From Tetraselmis striata (lineage: Eukaryota > Chlorophyta > Chlorodendrophyceae > Chlorodendrales > Chlorodendraceae): DNA of 64,000 nucleotides. The notes beneath the pieces are model-generated. The model did not search any database and had not been told where the DNA came from. It saw only the letters and a program-made list of their open reading frames with translations. A program made the translations under genes and the position numbers. Of this stretch, positions 46,416 to 55,961 are shown piece by piece (positions within the stretch are counted from its first letter, which is position 1; the number at the start of each line of letters is the position of its first letter). The stretch is from positions 62,001 to 126,000 of the forward strand of contig VCJN01000857.1 of assembly GCA_006384855.1 (NCBI GenBank), given 5' to 3'.

Positions 46416-48613
46416 ATGGCTGCTCTTCACCTCCACGGTGCCGCGCAGCGCACCTTCTGCCTGCTCCTGCTGGCTCTCATGGCCAGCCAGCTGGCCCTTC
46501 TCGGCCGTGCGCGGCAGCTGCGGGCGGGGTTCCCCTACCCCGAGGACCCCCCCGCCTGGTGCATGGGGAGCCCAGCCGGCCGCCAGCACGGCTGGGATGA
46601 CGGCAAGTGCCAGGGTGCCTGCGTAGACAACGAGTCAGGTGGGATGCTGAGATAGCCCCTGTTATGCGCTTGCGGCCCGGGCGATAGCAGCATCATTGAC
46701 GCATGCCTTTGTGCCCACTCGTCATTGCTGCGTAGGCCACTGCCCCTCGCGCGCGTGCATCTGCAATCTCAACACCTACGGCAAGCCCATCCGCCGGGTC
46801 CTCAGCGGCAGCCAGTGCTTTGGTGTAAGCATTGACATGTACTCCAACCACATGCACGTCGGCCTCAACTCCTCAATGGAGGGCGCCGTGGTCCGCGTCC
46901 TCTCGCCCTCCGGGGGCAGCCCCAGGTGCGCCGCAAATGCCGCGCCCAGCAAGCCCGTATCGGCGAAGGATCGGGCTTCCCATCAATCAACAACCATGCC
47001 ATCATGAAAGTCATTTAGGAAACATTGCCCCCTGTATCGGCAGGCGCCCAACACCGGAGCACCATGATGCGGTGGTGTCACGCAGTGGCTTTGTTCGGCT
47101 AGACCGGGAGATGCCTGCTAGCCTTCGAGTGCGTGAGCCATGGTCAGCAGCAGCATCCGAAGGCTCGGAGGCCTCCGAGAGCGATTCCGGCAGCGAGCGA
47201 ATCGACTGGGCCGGCCGCTGGACGCTTTGTGTGGACGCCCCTGGGAGCTCGTCGGAGGCATCTGCAGAGCTAGAGTGGCTGGACGCTTCGGACTCGCCGC
47301 GGGCTGCCGGATCTTCGGACGATGGCGGCGCCTCTCCGGGATCCCGCCGTCTGATGGCGGTCACGCCAGATGCATTGGACACGCCGCCATCCCATGTATC
47401 GGTCTCAGTCACCGCCACCATGTGAGCCCATGCTACACTCCTGCCTACCCCTTACATGCCCGGCACATCCTTCACGTATTGCGTCATAGCCGCGGCTTGT
47501 CATGTCATGTAATGGTGGGGGAGCACGAGGCAAACGGGGAAAGGGGGGGTAATTTCCTGTTTGTTCCTCGTGATGGGGATAATGAGTGTGTTGGATAAGA
47601 TACGGGAGTGCTGGAGCTGCGCTGATCCCCATGGTGCCTGTGCTTGCTGCATGCTGGACTGGCAGCTGCCCCATCAGCCAGAGCGGAGAGGTCTGCTTCG
47701 GGCATGGCATGTGCCAGGAACACTGGTCCTACTGCTCTGGCAAAGGCTTCTTCTCGAGGCTGTGCCAGCGCGCGGTGAGCACAGCGGCGGCAACGCAACC
47801 CCATGCCCGTTCCGCAGCTTCACACTGCATGTTTGTGCCTTACTGTGAGAGCTTCATCTGATGGGGGCGGCTGTGGGTGCGCATTTGCAGGCCTGCGAAT
47901 GTGACTGCGGATGGGAAGGCGTCGACTGCAGCATCCCAGCGCCCTGCCACTCCCCGCCGATGCCTCCAACGCCGCCCTTCCCGCCAGCATTGCCTCCCTC
48001 CCCGCAGCAGCCACTTCAACCGCCTCCAAGCCCACCTGCCCCGGCCAGCCCGCCGCCCACACCCCCCGCCTCGCCGCCCCACACCCCGAGCAGTCCTGCC
48101 AGCCCCTCGCCGCCGCCACAGCCTCCCATGCTGCCCCCGACGCCTGCCAGCTTCGGGCCACCGCCCGTAGAGCTGTTCCTACCATCCGCCAATGCCTCCA
48201 CCCCCACAGCCCCCGAGCGCAGCGCCAGCAATGACACCGCCGCAGCGCCTTCTGCCCGACTTCTCCCCAACATGGAGCGTGGCCACAGCACCCGCGAGCC
48301 CTCGGTGCATCCCCATGCTCCCCGCGGCGAGCATAACAGCACGTTCCTGGCAGAGCCCCCACCCATGCCGCTGCCAGGCGGTGCCGGCCCGGAGGCACTT
48401 GAGGACGCGGCCCAGTCTGAGTGGCGCGCCATGGAGGACTGGATTGTGTACGCCATGCTGGGCGCCATCACGGTGCTGTCGCTTCTTGGCATGGCTTTCC
48501 TCACCCTTTGTCGGATTTCCGTGCGGTCCGCGCCTGTTGCCCCCGCACCCGTTACTGCTCCCGCTCCTGGACCGCCTGGAAAGCCGATTGCCGACATCGT
48601 CGCCGATCCCTGA
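46416..48613 (+). CDS. EGF-like, proline-rich single-pass surface protein (5 exons)
   Basis: Exons: 46416-46638, 46736-46925, 47044-47421, 47666-47774, 47891-48613; phases agree and the protein is about 540 residues. A signal peptide (FCLLLLALMASQLALLG) leads a cysteine-rich ectodomain (WCMGS, CQGACVDNE, HCPSRACICNLN). A serine/acidic linker follows. Then comes an EGF-like module, CPISQSGEVCFGHGMC to ACECDCGWEGVDC. A long SPPPP-type proline-rich stalk resembles hydroxyproline-rich wall glycoproteins. One transmembrane helix (WIVYAMLGAITVLSLLGMAF) and a short proline-rich tail end the protein. N-glycosylation sites include NSS, NDT and NST. This is the layout of a plasma-membrane adhesion or wall-sensing protein; the ligand is unknown. 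I do not recognise a named orthologue. Confidence 0.8.
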
Positions 48614-48748
48614 GGACGGCAGTACCTGCCACCCTGCCTGCCATTCCTCTGCCTGCACCACCTGGTACATCCGCCAGCTGATGTGTGTCGGCAACGCAGC
48701 ACGCCAAAGCTGCAGAAGTTGGGCGGATCGATGCTGCAGGCGTCAAGG

Positions 48749-48793
48749 CTGTCATGCACTTCTGTCAAGACCTCTTGCAGAAGTGCATGACAG
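48749..48793. repeat. Perfect 16-bp inverted repeat in a 3' flank
   Basis: The arms CTGTCATGCACTTCTG (48,749-48,764) and CAGAAGTGCATGACAG (48,778-48,793) are exact complements. The 13-nt loop can extend the stem by CAAG/CTTG with one bulge. It lies 136 nt past the EGF/proline-rich stop codon, probably in its 3' UTR. Confidence 0.9.
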
Positions 48794-48799
48794 GTCGGC

Positions 48800-49278
48800 A
48801 TGTTTAGAATCATAATCGTCCGGAGATATTTATGAACAAGTATATATTTGATATAGCAGTATTATAGACTTATGAATTTACCCGTATCACCCCACTGCGG
48901 TCCAGTCCCAATAGCATTCAATAGCACACCAGGCAGGACCAGGTAGGCAGAGACTTCTGCTGACAGTGCCGCGACACGCCATGACATTTGTGGCGGCCGT
49001 GTAACGTAATATACCGTAGTATTAATCAATGCGATCCGGGGGGTAAAACAATAATATATTGTTTTGCACCTTCTGTCGGAACATTCGTAATTTGTCTTGT
49101 GACATAGTTCTCGATTTTAACAGCATTTCCCTCCTCGCCAGGGGTCAAAAACGTTACTTATCCGCGGACCGTATGTGGTTGTACAGTGTGTACCGGCTTC
49201 CATCCCGAATTAGGTGGTAAGGAACTATGCAGTATGAGTTGGACATGCACATGTAGTCCCAGGCCCAGGAGCGGCATC
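48800..49278. other. AT-rich 3' flank
   Basis: AT-rich DNA with a TGTAA at 49,000-49,004 that could end the EGF/proline-rich transcript. No gene is seen. Confidence 0.4.
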
Positions 49279-51022
49279 CTTGGGATATGTTCTACGGAGT
49301 TATTTGAGCATCATCATATACGGCAGCAGGTCTTCCCGCGTACCAGTGCAGGCTTCATTCCTCGCATTGACAGCAACTTGAGCACAGCGAGTAGCAGATA
49401 CTGTGGAAAGACCATGCTCAAGATACACTATCGATCAGTGAAAATCCCGGCTCGACTATGACACAGTCGCATTTTCAGCTCTCAGAATCCCTTGTCTGAA
49501 CCAGCACAGTATCCTGCTTTGACACATTAATGCGCTGCTATTTCCAATGTATCATACCTATAAACGTTATCGTAATGCACATCCATACAGGTAGATAGCT
49601 ACTGTATTTGCAGCCTTTGTGGAACATTTTTGTCAATGTGTCGTAGCAGCACAAAAGTTGCTACTGCACCTGATGTAAGGATTACATGTATCTCCTTACA
49701 TGTACGAGTATGTGTGCCAGCGACTATGAAGGTACCACCATAGAAGAACAAGATGCCAGGCCTCATGTCCCACAGCGAAAACTCGCGCCTACTATTCCGC
49801 GACAGAAGCAAACCATCCGCCCACGTGTACCCGTAGCGCTGTTTTCCTGCTTGCGCCATGCTCGCACCGGCCGCGAATAACTTCCCGCTGCGTTGGCCTC
49901 TAACATATGCAGTTTGCACCTGTGTAGCTTCTGGCGATAGCCTACTGCCGGTCAACTGATGGCTGGGACCCCGTGTAGCTCAGTAGCGTACGGCAATAGC
50001 GGACCATTTTTTTTTCCTTAGAGGAGCGAACTGCGAGCGACGTTTATCGACAATACTTCGCGCAACGCGCCTCGCTGCGGCTCTATCATCATTTCGACTA
50101 TCCCTCTACTTGTATGGACTTCGGGTACCGTAGTCGGAGTAGTACCCTTGGGGTATGTTCTACGGAGTTATCTGAGAATCATCATATACCGCAGCAGGTC
50201 TTCCCGCGTACCAGTGCAGGCTTCATTCCTCGCATTGACAGCAACTGAGCACAGCGGGCAGCAGATACTGTGGACAGACCATGCTCAAGATACACTATCG
50301 ATCAGTGAAAATCCCGGCGCGACTATGACACAGTCGGATTTTCAGCTCTCAGAATCCCTTGCCTGAGCCAGCACAGTATCCTGCTTTGACACATTAACAT
50401 GCTGCTATTCGCAATATATCATCATACCTATAAACGTTATCGTAATGCACATTCATACAGGTAGATAGCTACTATATTTGCAGCCTTGTGGAACATTTTT
50501 GTCAATGTGTCGTAGCGTCACAAAAGTTGCTACTGCACCTGATGTAAGGATTACAGGTATCTCCTTACATGTACGAGTATGTGTGCCAGCGACTATAAAG
50601 GTACCACCATAGAAGAACAAGATGCCAGGCCTCATGTCCCACAGCGAAAACTCGCGCCTACTATTCCGCGACAGAAGCAAACCATCCGCCCACGTGCACC
50701 CGTAGCGCTGTTTTCCTGCTTGCGCCATGCTCGCACCGGCCGCGAATAACTTCCCGCTGCGTTGGTCTGTAAGCTTTGCAGTTTTCACCCCTGTAGCTTC
50801 TGGTCATAGCCTACCGCCGGTCAATTGATGGCTGGGACCCCGTGTAGCTCACTAGCGTACGGCAGTAGCGGAGAAAGTAACAAAGCGAGCGAACTGCGAG
50901 CGACATTTATCGACAACACTTCGCGCAACGCGCCTCGCTGCGGCTCTATCATTATTTCGACTATCCCTCTACTTAAGTCCCTCGAGGATTGTATGGACTA
51001 CGGGTACCGTAGTCGAAGTAGT
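49279..51022. repeat. ~868-bp tandem duplication, two units
   Basis: Unit 1 begins near 49,279 and unit 2 near 50,147. They are nearly collinear from TATGTTCTACGGAGTTAT to the shared end GGGTACCGTAGTCG. Differences are scattered substitutions and small indels, with a 10-20-bp extra block near 50,975 in unit 2. Each unit keeps a minus-strand open frame of about 110-118 codons (49,955-49,599 and 50,788-50,453) containing FAAGASMAQAGKQRYG and MRPGILFFYGGTFIVAG. I do not recognise the protein, and it may not be expressed. Confidence 0.85.
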
Positions 51023-51384
51023 AGCGACCTAACTGGCAGCCGGAGTAGTAGCGACTTAAGTGGCAGCCTATTCGGCTTTCCGTTTCCGTGGACTATGATG
51101 GTTTATTTCTCCAGTCGCGAACACCTCGGGACTGTACTGAACGTGTCGCTGTTCCACTACAGGTGCGCTCAGGCTACACCTGCTTGGGTCTGCTTCACCG
51201 TCCGTTGCTCAGCTCAGCTCCTATTGGCTTTTTGCTCGGCTGTAAAATGGCCCCGCGTTGCTAAGCTCTTGGCCCGCTGCCTGCGTGCTGAGCTGGCGGG
51301 TGATGGCGCGCGCGAATACATCACGCGCATAAGAAATGCCGAGAATTACGTCCGCCAGAAGCGACCCACAACGACTAGCTCATT

Positions 51385-52622
51385 CCCCTACCTCTTGGGT
51401 TGAGCGGAGGAAAAGGAGAGCCGCGTCCGAAATAGCCTGGAATACGTGAGAATCGATACCGGTTGCAATACGGTTCTATCACGGATTTTTAGGCGTCCGT
51501 CCTCCGTCCGTCCTCCAGTGCTGCGTCTTCGCGTATTAACCGTCATACGTTCGATCTGTGCTCGTTTGATTTCTAGGCACACCTCCGACGACGGTAAGAT
51601 TCTGAATGGATGCGCGTGTATTCTAGCCCAGGCACGTCATGTATTCGTCTAAAACGCCAAAATAACGCGGTACCGCAGCGCGTTTTTATTGCTGAATCAG
51701 CAAGCGAGACTCGCCCTCTATTCCCCTACCTCTTGGGTTGAGCGGAGGAAAAGGAGAGCCGCGTCCGAAATCGCCTGGAATACGCGAGAATCGATACCGG
51801 TTACAATACGGTTCTATCACGGATTTTTAGGCGTCCGTCCTCCGTCCGTCCGTCCGTCCTCCTGTGCTGCGTCTTCGCGTATGAACCGTCATACGTTCGA
51901 TCTGTGCTCGTTTGATTTCTAGGCACACCTCCGAAGACGGCAAGATTCTGAATGGATGCGCGTGTATTCTAGCTCAGGCACGTCATGTATTCGTCTGAAA
52001 CGCCAAAATAACGCGGTACCGCAGCGCGTTTTTAATGCTGAATCAGCAGCAAGCGAGACGCGCCCTCTCTGTTTATACAGTGGTCCGAGGATATGCTGTA
52101 GTAACATGATGCTGTAAAAAGGGGTCGCCGCGGTGCGGGGGCAGTCCGCCGACCCGGGGCCCGGCGTCCGTCGACGGACGGGCGACGTTCGAACGGCGGC
52201 GTCCGGCCTCCGGTGCTCGTACAGGCGGCGGGCGTGGCGATTCGCGCCGTGCCCGCCCCGTAGACCTGACGACCGGCCCGACCTGCGCGGCCTCGTGCGG
52301 GATGCGGGCCGCCTGTAGGCGGCTTGTACTGTATTGCTGATCTTGCAGTGCTGCTTTTTTTTTTTTTTTTTGGGGGGTAATATAATACCACTTTTAGCGG
52401 TGGGTTGGGTACCGGCCTTTTTGTAATGCACACCAGTGGTCAGCGGCCCGCTTTTACGCGGCTTGCAGATTTAATCTGTTTTACAAAATAAATTACTGAC
52501 AAATCTAACGCTAAAAGCAGTATTACCCGGAAACAACAGTATTACAAGATCAACACGACAAGCCGGCTAAAAGCGGCCCGCATCCCGCACGGCCGCACCA
52601 CGCTCAACCCAAGAGGTAGGGG
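51385..52622. mobile_element. Element with inverted terminal repeats and a 338-bp direct repeat
   Basis: CCCCTACCTCTTGGGTTGAG starts at 51,385 and again at 51,723; its reverse complement closes the block at 52,602-52,622. The first two mark a 338-bp direct repeat (51,382-51,719 and 51,720-52,057), almost identical apart from an extra CCGT unit and a few substitutions. The middle (52,120-52,330) is a very GC-rich island. A second internal inversion pairs CGTGCGGGATGCGGGCCG (52,293) with CGGCCCGCATCCCGCACG (52,573). No target duplication is obvious and no protein is recognised, so the class is open. Confidence 0.6.
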
Positions 52623-52779
52623 CACCTCCACAAATCCCCGGCGCGAAGCGCCGCTTAGTGTTAATACAAATGAAAATTACCAACAGCGACTAACAACCCT
52701 ACCGGTGTGTAGCAGCAGCTATACACGTGGGATATATAATCCTTACAGGTACCCGTAGGTTTGAAAATGCTTTGTATTT

Positions 52780-52860
52780 ATACATACACGACGAGCTCCT
52801 TATCTAGTATATATTACATGAGCTCGCAGCAGAAGGCGATATCAGGAAATCACCAGCGCT
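52780..52860 (-). mobile_element. LINE-type 3' end fragment
   Basis: ATTACATGAGCTCGCAGCAGAAGGCGATATC-GGAAATCACCA, in two blocks, matches the 3' end of the element at 61,640. The rest of the element is missing. Confidence 0.5.
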
Positions 52861-53461
52861 TTACGGTTCCTCACGCGTGGTCGTGAGTTGTTACGCCAGT
52901 ATCTGATCGAAGTAGTGACGCAAAGATACCGGCATGCCGCTGCCATAATGAGGAGGACGAATTATGGCCACTATGACAAGGCGCCCACGCTCGCTAGCCC
53001 CGCCTCAACAATGTCCAGTACATTATCGCTTTAAAGACTTCGACGGCGGTGCTGGCGCAGCGCAGCAGCCATCCGGTAGACGACTACGATATCAGACGAT
53101 TACGAATTTGCATCACCCGTTCCATCCGGAAAGTCGGTGAACCGTTGTAGATAGTATTAATACCATCTAATAATTATCCTTTTGAATACAGTCAGGATGA
53201 CAGATAAAATACAACCAAGATCCCGCCGCGCTAGCTTCGCAGACCACAGGAAGCCGCGACACTGTCGTCCTGAGTCCTGACAGCATATAAGGATCAGTCG
53301 CCGGTGCTTCCGTGTGCTAATTTCCACAATTACACCCCTGCCAAAATTTCCATATCATACCACCGGGTACGGCAAGCCCATAATAACCACGTCCACCGGT
53401 TCTGGCACCCATCAGACCTGCTCGCACGCTCCTGCCTCCTGCACACCGCCCGGTATTTTTC
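52861..53461. promoter_or_regulatory. Upstream region of the WrbA-like gene with a TATA-like box
   Basis: A TATA-like CATATAAGG lies at about 53,284-53,292, roughly 170 nt before the start codon at 53,462. Nothing else regulatory is clear. No gene lies between the LINE fragment and the WrbA-like start. Confidence 0.35.
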
Positions 53462-54979
53462 ATGGGAAGTTGCTGCAGCAAGGAACAAGACGCCGTCCCC
53501 GCTGCTGCTAGCCAGGCGGCTGCTGAGTCTACCGCGCGCGCGCCCGCCGAGCCCACCCCAGCTCCCGAGCCCGAGCCGGAGCCCACCTCCGCGCCGTCCA
53601 ACCCGCCCGCCGACCCGCCGGCAACCTACGCTCCGTCGCCCACACCCGCACCCGGCGTCAAGATGCCTGTTGTCTACGTCATCTACTACAGTATGTACGG
53701 CCACATCAAGACGATGGCGGACGCCGTCGCTGCCGGCCTAAAGGAGGCGGGCGTGGAGGCCAAGGTTTTCCGGGTGGAGGAGACCCTGAGCGAGGAGGTG
53801 CGACCTCACTCAACCCCGTGCTGCTGCTGAGCAAACACTCGAGTGCTATCCATGCAAGTGTCCATCGAAATTCGACCCGGCTCGCGCTGTCATCACCCAT
53901 TGGTGGACGACGAGTTGCTCCAACCATAAACGAATGTATTAACTATGAACTGCTTGCCTGGCCCAACTCGAAGCAACCCGCGGAATCTGTATTAGGCTAA
54001 CTCGATTCCGCACTCTCTGCTTCCTGCTTTCTTACTATTGCTGAGCATCCTATCGACTCGAGGCCTGGCGGCGCTTCGTGACACTTATCGAGAAGGCTTG
54101 GTAGTTGTTGACACTGCGTGTGCGCGTAGCCCTTCTATTCTCCCTTATCTACACGACACCATCAGAGCGTCGGATGTAGCGACGCCGAGGGGCGTTGAAG
54201 TTCGCGGCGTATCAGCGTGTCGCCACTATTGAAACTTTGTCGAACCCTTTGGGAGCTGACACCTACGCGCCTCGCAGGTTCTCAGCAAGATGGGCGCACC
54301 CGCCAAGTCTGACGATCCAATCATCGACCCCCACGACCTGCCCAATGCGGACGGCTTCGTGTTCGGCTTCCCCACCAGGTGCGCCCGCTCCCTTAGCCGC
54401 AATTCCCTGATCGGCACCGCAGTATCTGCACGTCAGCCGCGGCCCTCCTCGACAACACCCTCGCGGCGTTTTACAGCCGCCCGCGCTGCCCTCTGTCCAG
54501 GTTTGGCATGTTTCCGGCGCAGATGAAGGCGTTTTTCGATCAGACAGGTGGTCACTGGATGAAGTGAGTGCGCCACCCTCCTCCATGGTCGGCTTGCCCC
54601 TTCATGTACTCTCGTTCTCCCTTCTCTGATCGATGTGCATACTCAAGGTTGTTGGTGCATCGCCAACAGGGGCGCGCTGGTCGGCAAGCCTGCGAGCATG
54701 TTCACCTCCACTAGCACCCTCGGCGGCGGGCAGGAGACCACGCTGATGACCGCTGTCACCCAGCTGACACACCATGGGATGATCTTTGTGCCCATTGGCT
54801 ACAGCAACCCCAAGCTGATGGACATGTCCGAGGTGCACGGCGGCTCCCCATGGGGGGCCGGCTGCCTGGCTGGGCCCGATGGATCGCGCCAGCCCTCCGA
54901 GTTGGAGCTCGACGTGGCAACTCACCAGGGCAAGCACCTGGGCGGCATTGTGACTGCGCTGTGCAAGGGGAGGCAGTGA
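53462..54979 (+). CDS. WrbA-family NAD(P)H:quinone reductase with acylated-type N-terminus (4 exons)
   Basis: WrbA proteins are FMN-binding flavodoxin-fold enzymes that reduce quinones by two electrons using NAD(P)H. Exons: 53462-53797, 54278-54378, 54501-54563, 54670-54979; phases agree and the protein is 269 residues. Family motifs are the FMN phosphate loop [65 protein letters not shown], and [10 protein letters not shown] then [20 protein letters not shown]. The first ~65 residues are added: MGSCCSK suggests N-myristoylation at glycine 2 and palmitoylation at cysteines 4 and 5, followed by an A/P/E-rich linker. The enzyme is therefore probably attached to a membrane such as the plasma or ciliary membrane. 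TGTAA lies about 105 nt after the stop. Confidence 0.92.
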
Positions 54980-55081
54980 GCTCGGAGCAGCTGCCGGCAC
55001 CCAGAGAGGCCCGCTCTCAAACTCATTGCTGCGGTATATCTATAGTGACCGAGTACTCGATTGATACATTAAAATAGACGG

Positions 55082-55086
55082 TGTAA
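55082..55086 (+). terminator. TGTAA polyadenylation signal, WrbA-like gene
   Basis: TGTAA about 105 nt downstream of the WrbA-like stop codon. Confidence 0.45.
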
Positions 55087-55261
55087 CTGTGAAGCCCATG
55101 TTCAAAATACCATGCGGCTCGCTGGTGTTGCACCTCCACCCTTTACCATGACATAGTTGGCGCTGCTGTCTGCATACGCCTACTTTGTGGCATGGTGATG
55201 GCACGGTAATAAGAACACTGCAGGACGATATCCTACTCTACCTGTCAGGTGTCAACTGCAG

Positions 55262-55345
55262 ACGCAAATATAGCAAAGCTAGAGCGAATGTCCTTATCGA
55301 TCGCATGTGAGCCTTATTGTTGACTTCTGATAAGGATACCTGTAG
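55262..55345 (-). repeat. SINE/MITE-like short repeat, copy g
   Basis: Contains the family block AGAGCGAATGTCCTTAT followed by GTGAGCCTTATTGTTGACTTCTGATA. Diverged and partial. Confidence 0.35.
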
Positions 55346-55349
55346 GTGA

Positions 55350-55961
55350 GCCGGCACCCGTAGTTGCTTGGGACTATCACCCTATCTAGGCCACATGTTG
55401 CCATCCTCAGTCTTATCCGGCACAACTACCCCCTCCCCCCCCCCTTTCGTCATGGCGTTCCCCCTCAGGTTTGTAGGGATGTAGGGTTAGGTCCCCAAAA
55501 CAACATGAAACCCTACAGCCCCCTACCCCCGAGTGAGGTTACAAAATAATCGCCTACTTCTTATTTTAGCAACGCTTTTTTAATTATTCGTTGCCCGCCC
55601 CCCCCCACCCCCCATCAGTGCGCAAGAAAAGAGAGAAAACCACATTTACCTGGGAAACTCCCTGAATTTAGACCACAAATGTAGCTGCACGAAGTATCTG
55701 ACTCGATAGTGCAAGATACTTCATTATTTGGTGACCGCTGCGAGGCTACAGCTGTTGCTGAATGTACAGATCACATGCCAGGAACAGAGGGATGCTCGCG
55801 CACCTCAGGACCCGTGCCCTACCGGGTACAAAAAGGAGACCCTGGCAATGTACCTGGGTCGTACAGCCGCCTTGGTTCCAGGGTGCAGTGAAAACAACAT
55901 TAGAGTTGGCAGCATGTTCGTAAAATGCTCGTAATATTGAACTGCCGGCACCAGAGCTCCA
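55350..55961. other. Intergenic region between convergent genes
   Basis: This lies between the 3' ends of the WrbA-like and armadillo-repeat genes. It has C-rich and T-rich stretches (55,430-55,620) and a TTACA at 55,539-55,543 that could polyadenylate the minus-strand armadillo gene, 420 nt past its stop. No other gene is seen. Confidence 0.4.

Noticed and set aside
45828-46626. 250-codon frames on both strands across 45,830-46,630
   Set aside because: They read through the CA microsatellite and oppose each other; only the downstream signal-peptide frame at 46,416 has splice-consistent continuation.
47011-47421. Minus-strand 136-codon gene
   Set aside because: The plus frame joins in phase to both neighbouring exons of the EGF/proline-rich gene, so the minus frame is a shadow.
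52032-52433. Minus-strand basic protein over the GC island
   Set aside because: Low-complexity arginine-rich translations appear in both strands and several frames of this GC-rich block; no start, splice or homology support.
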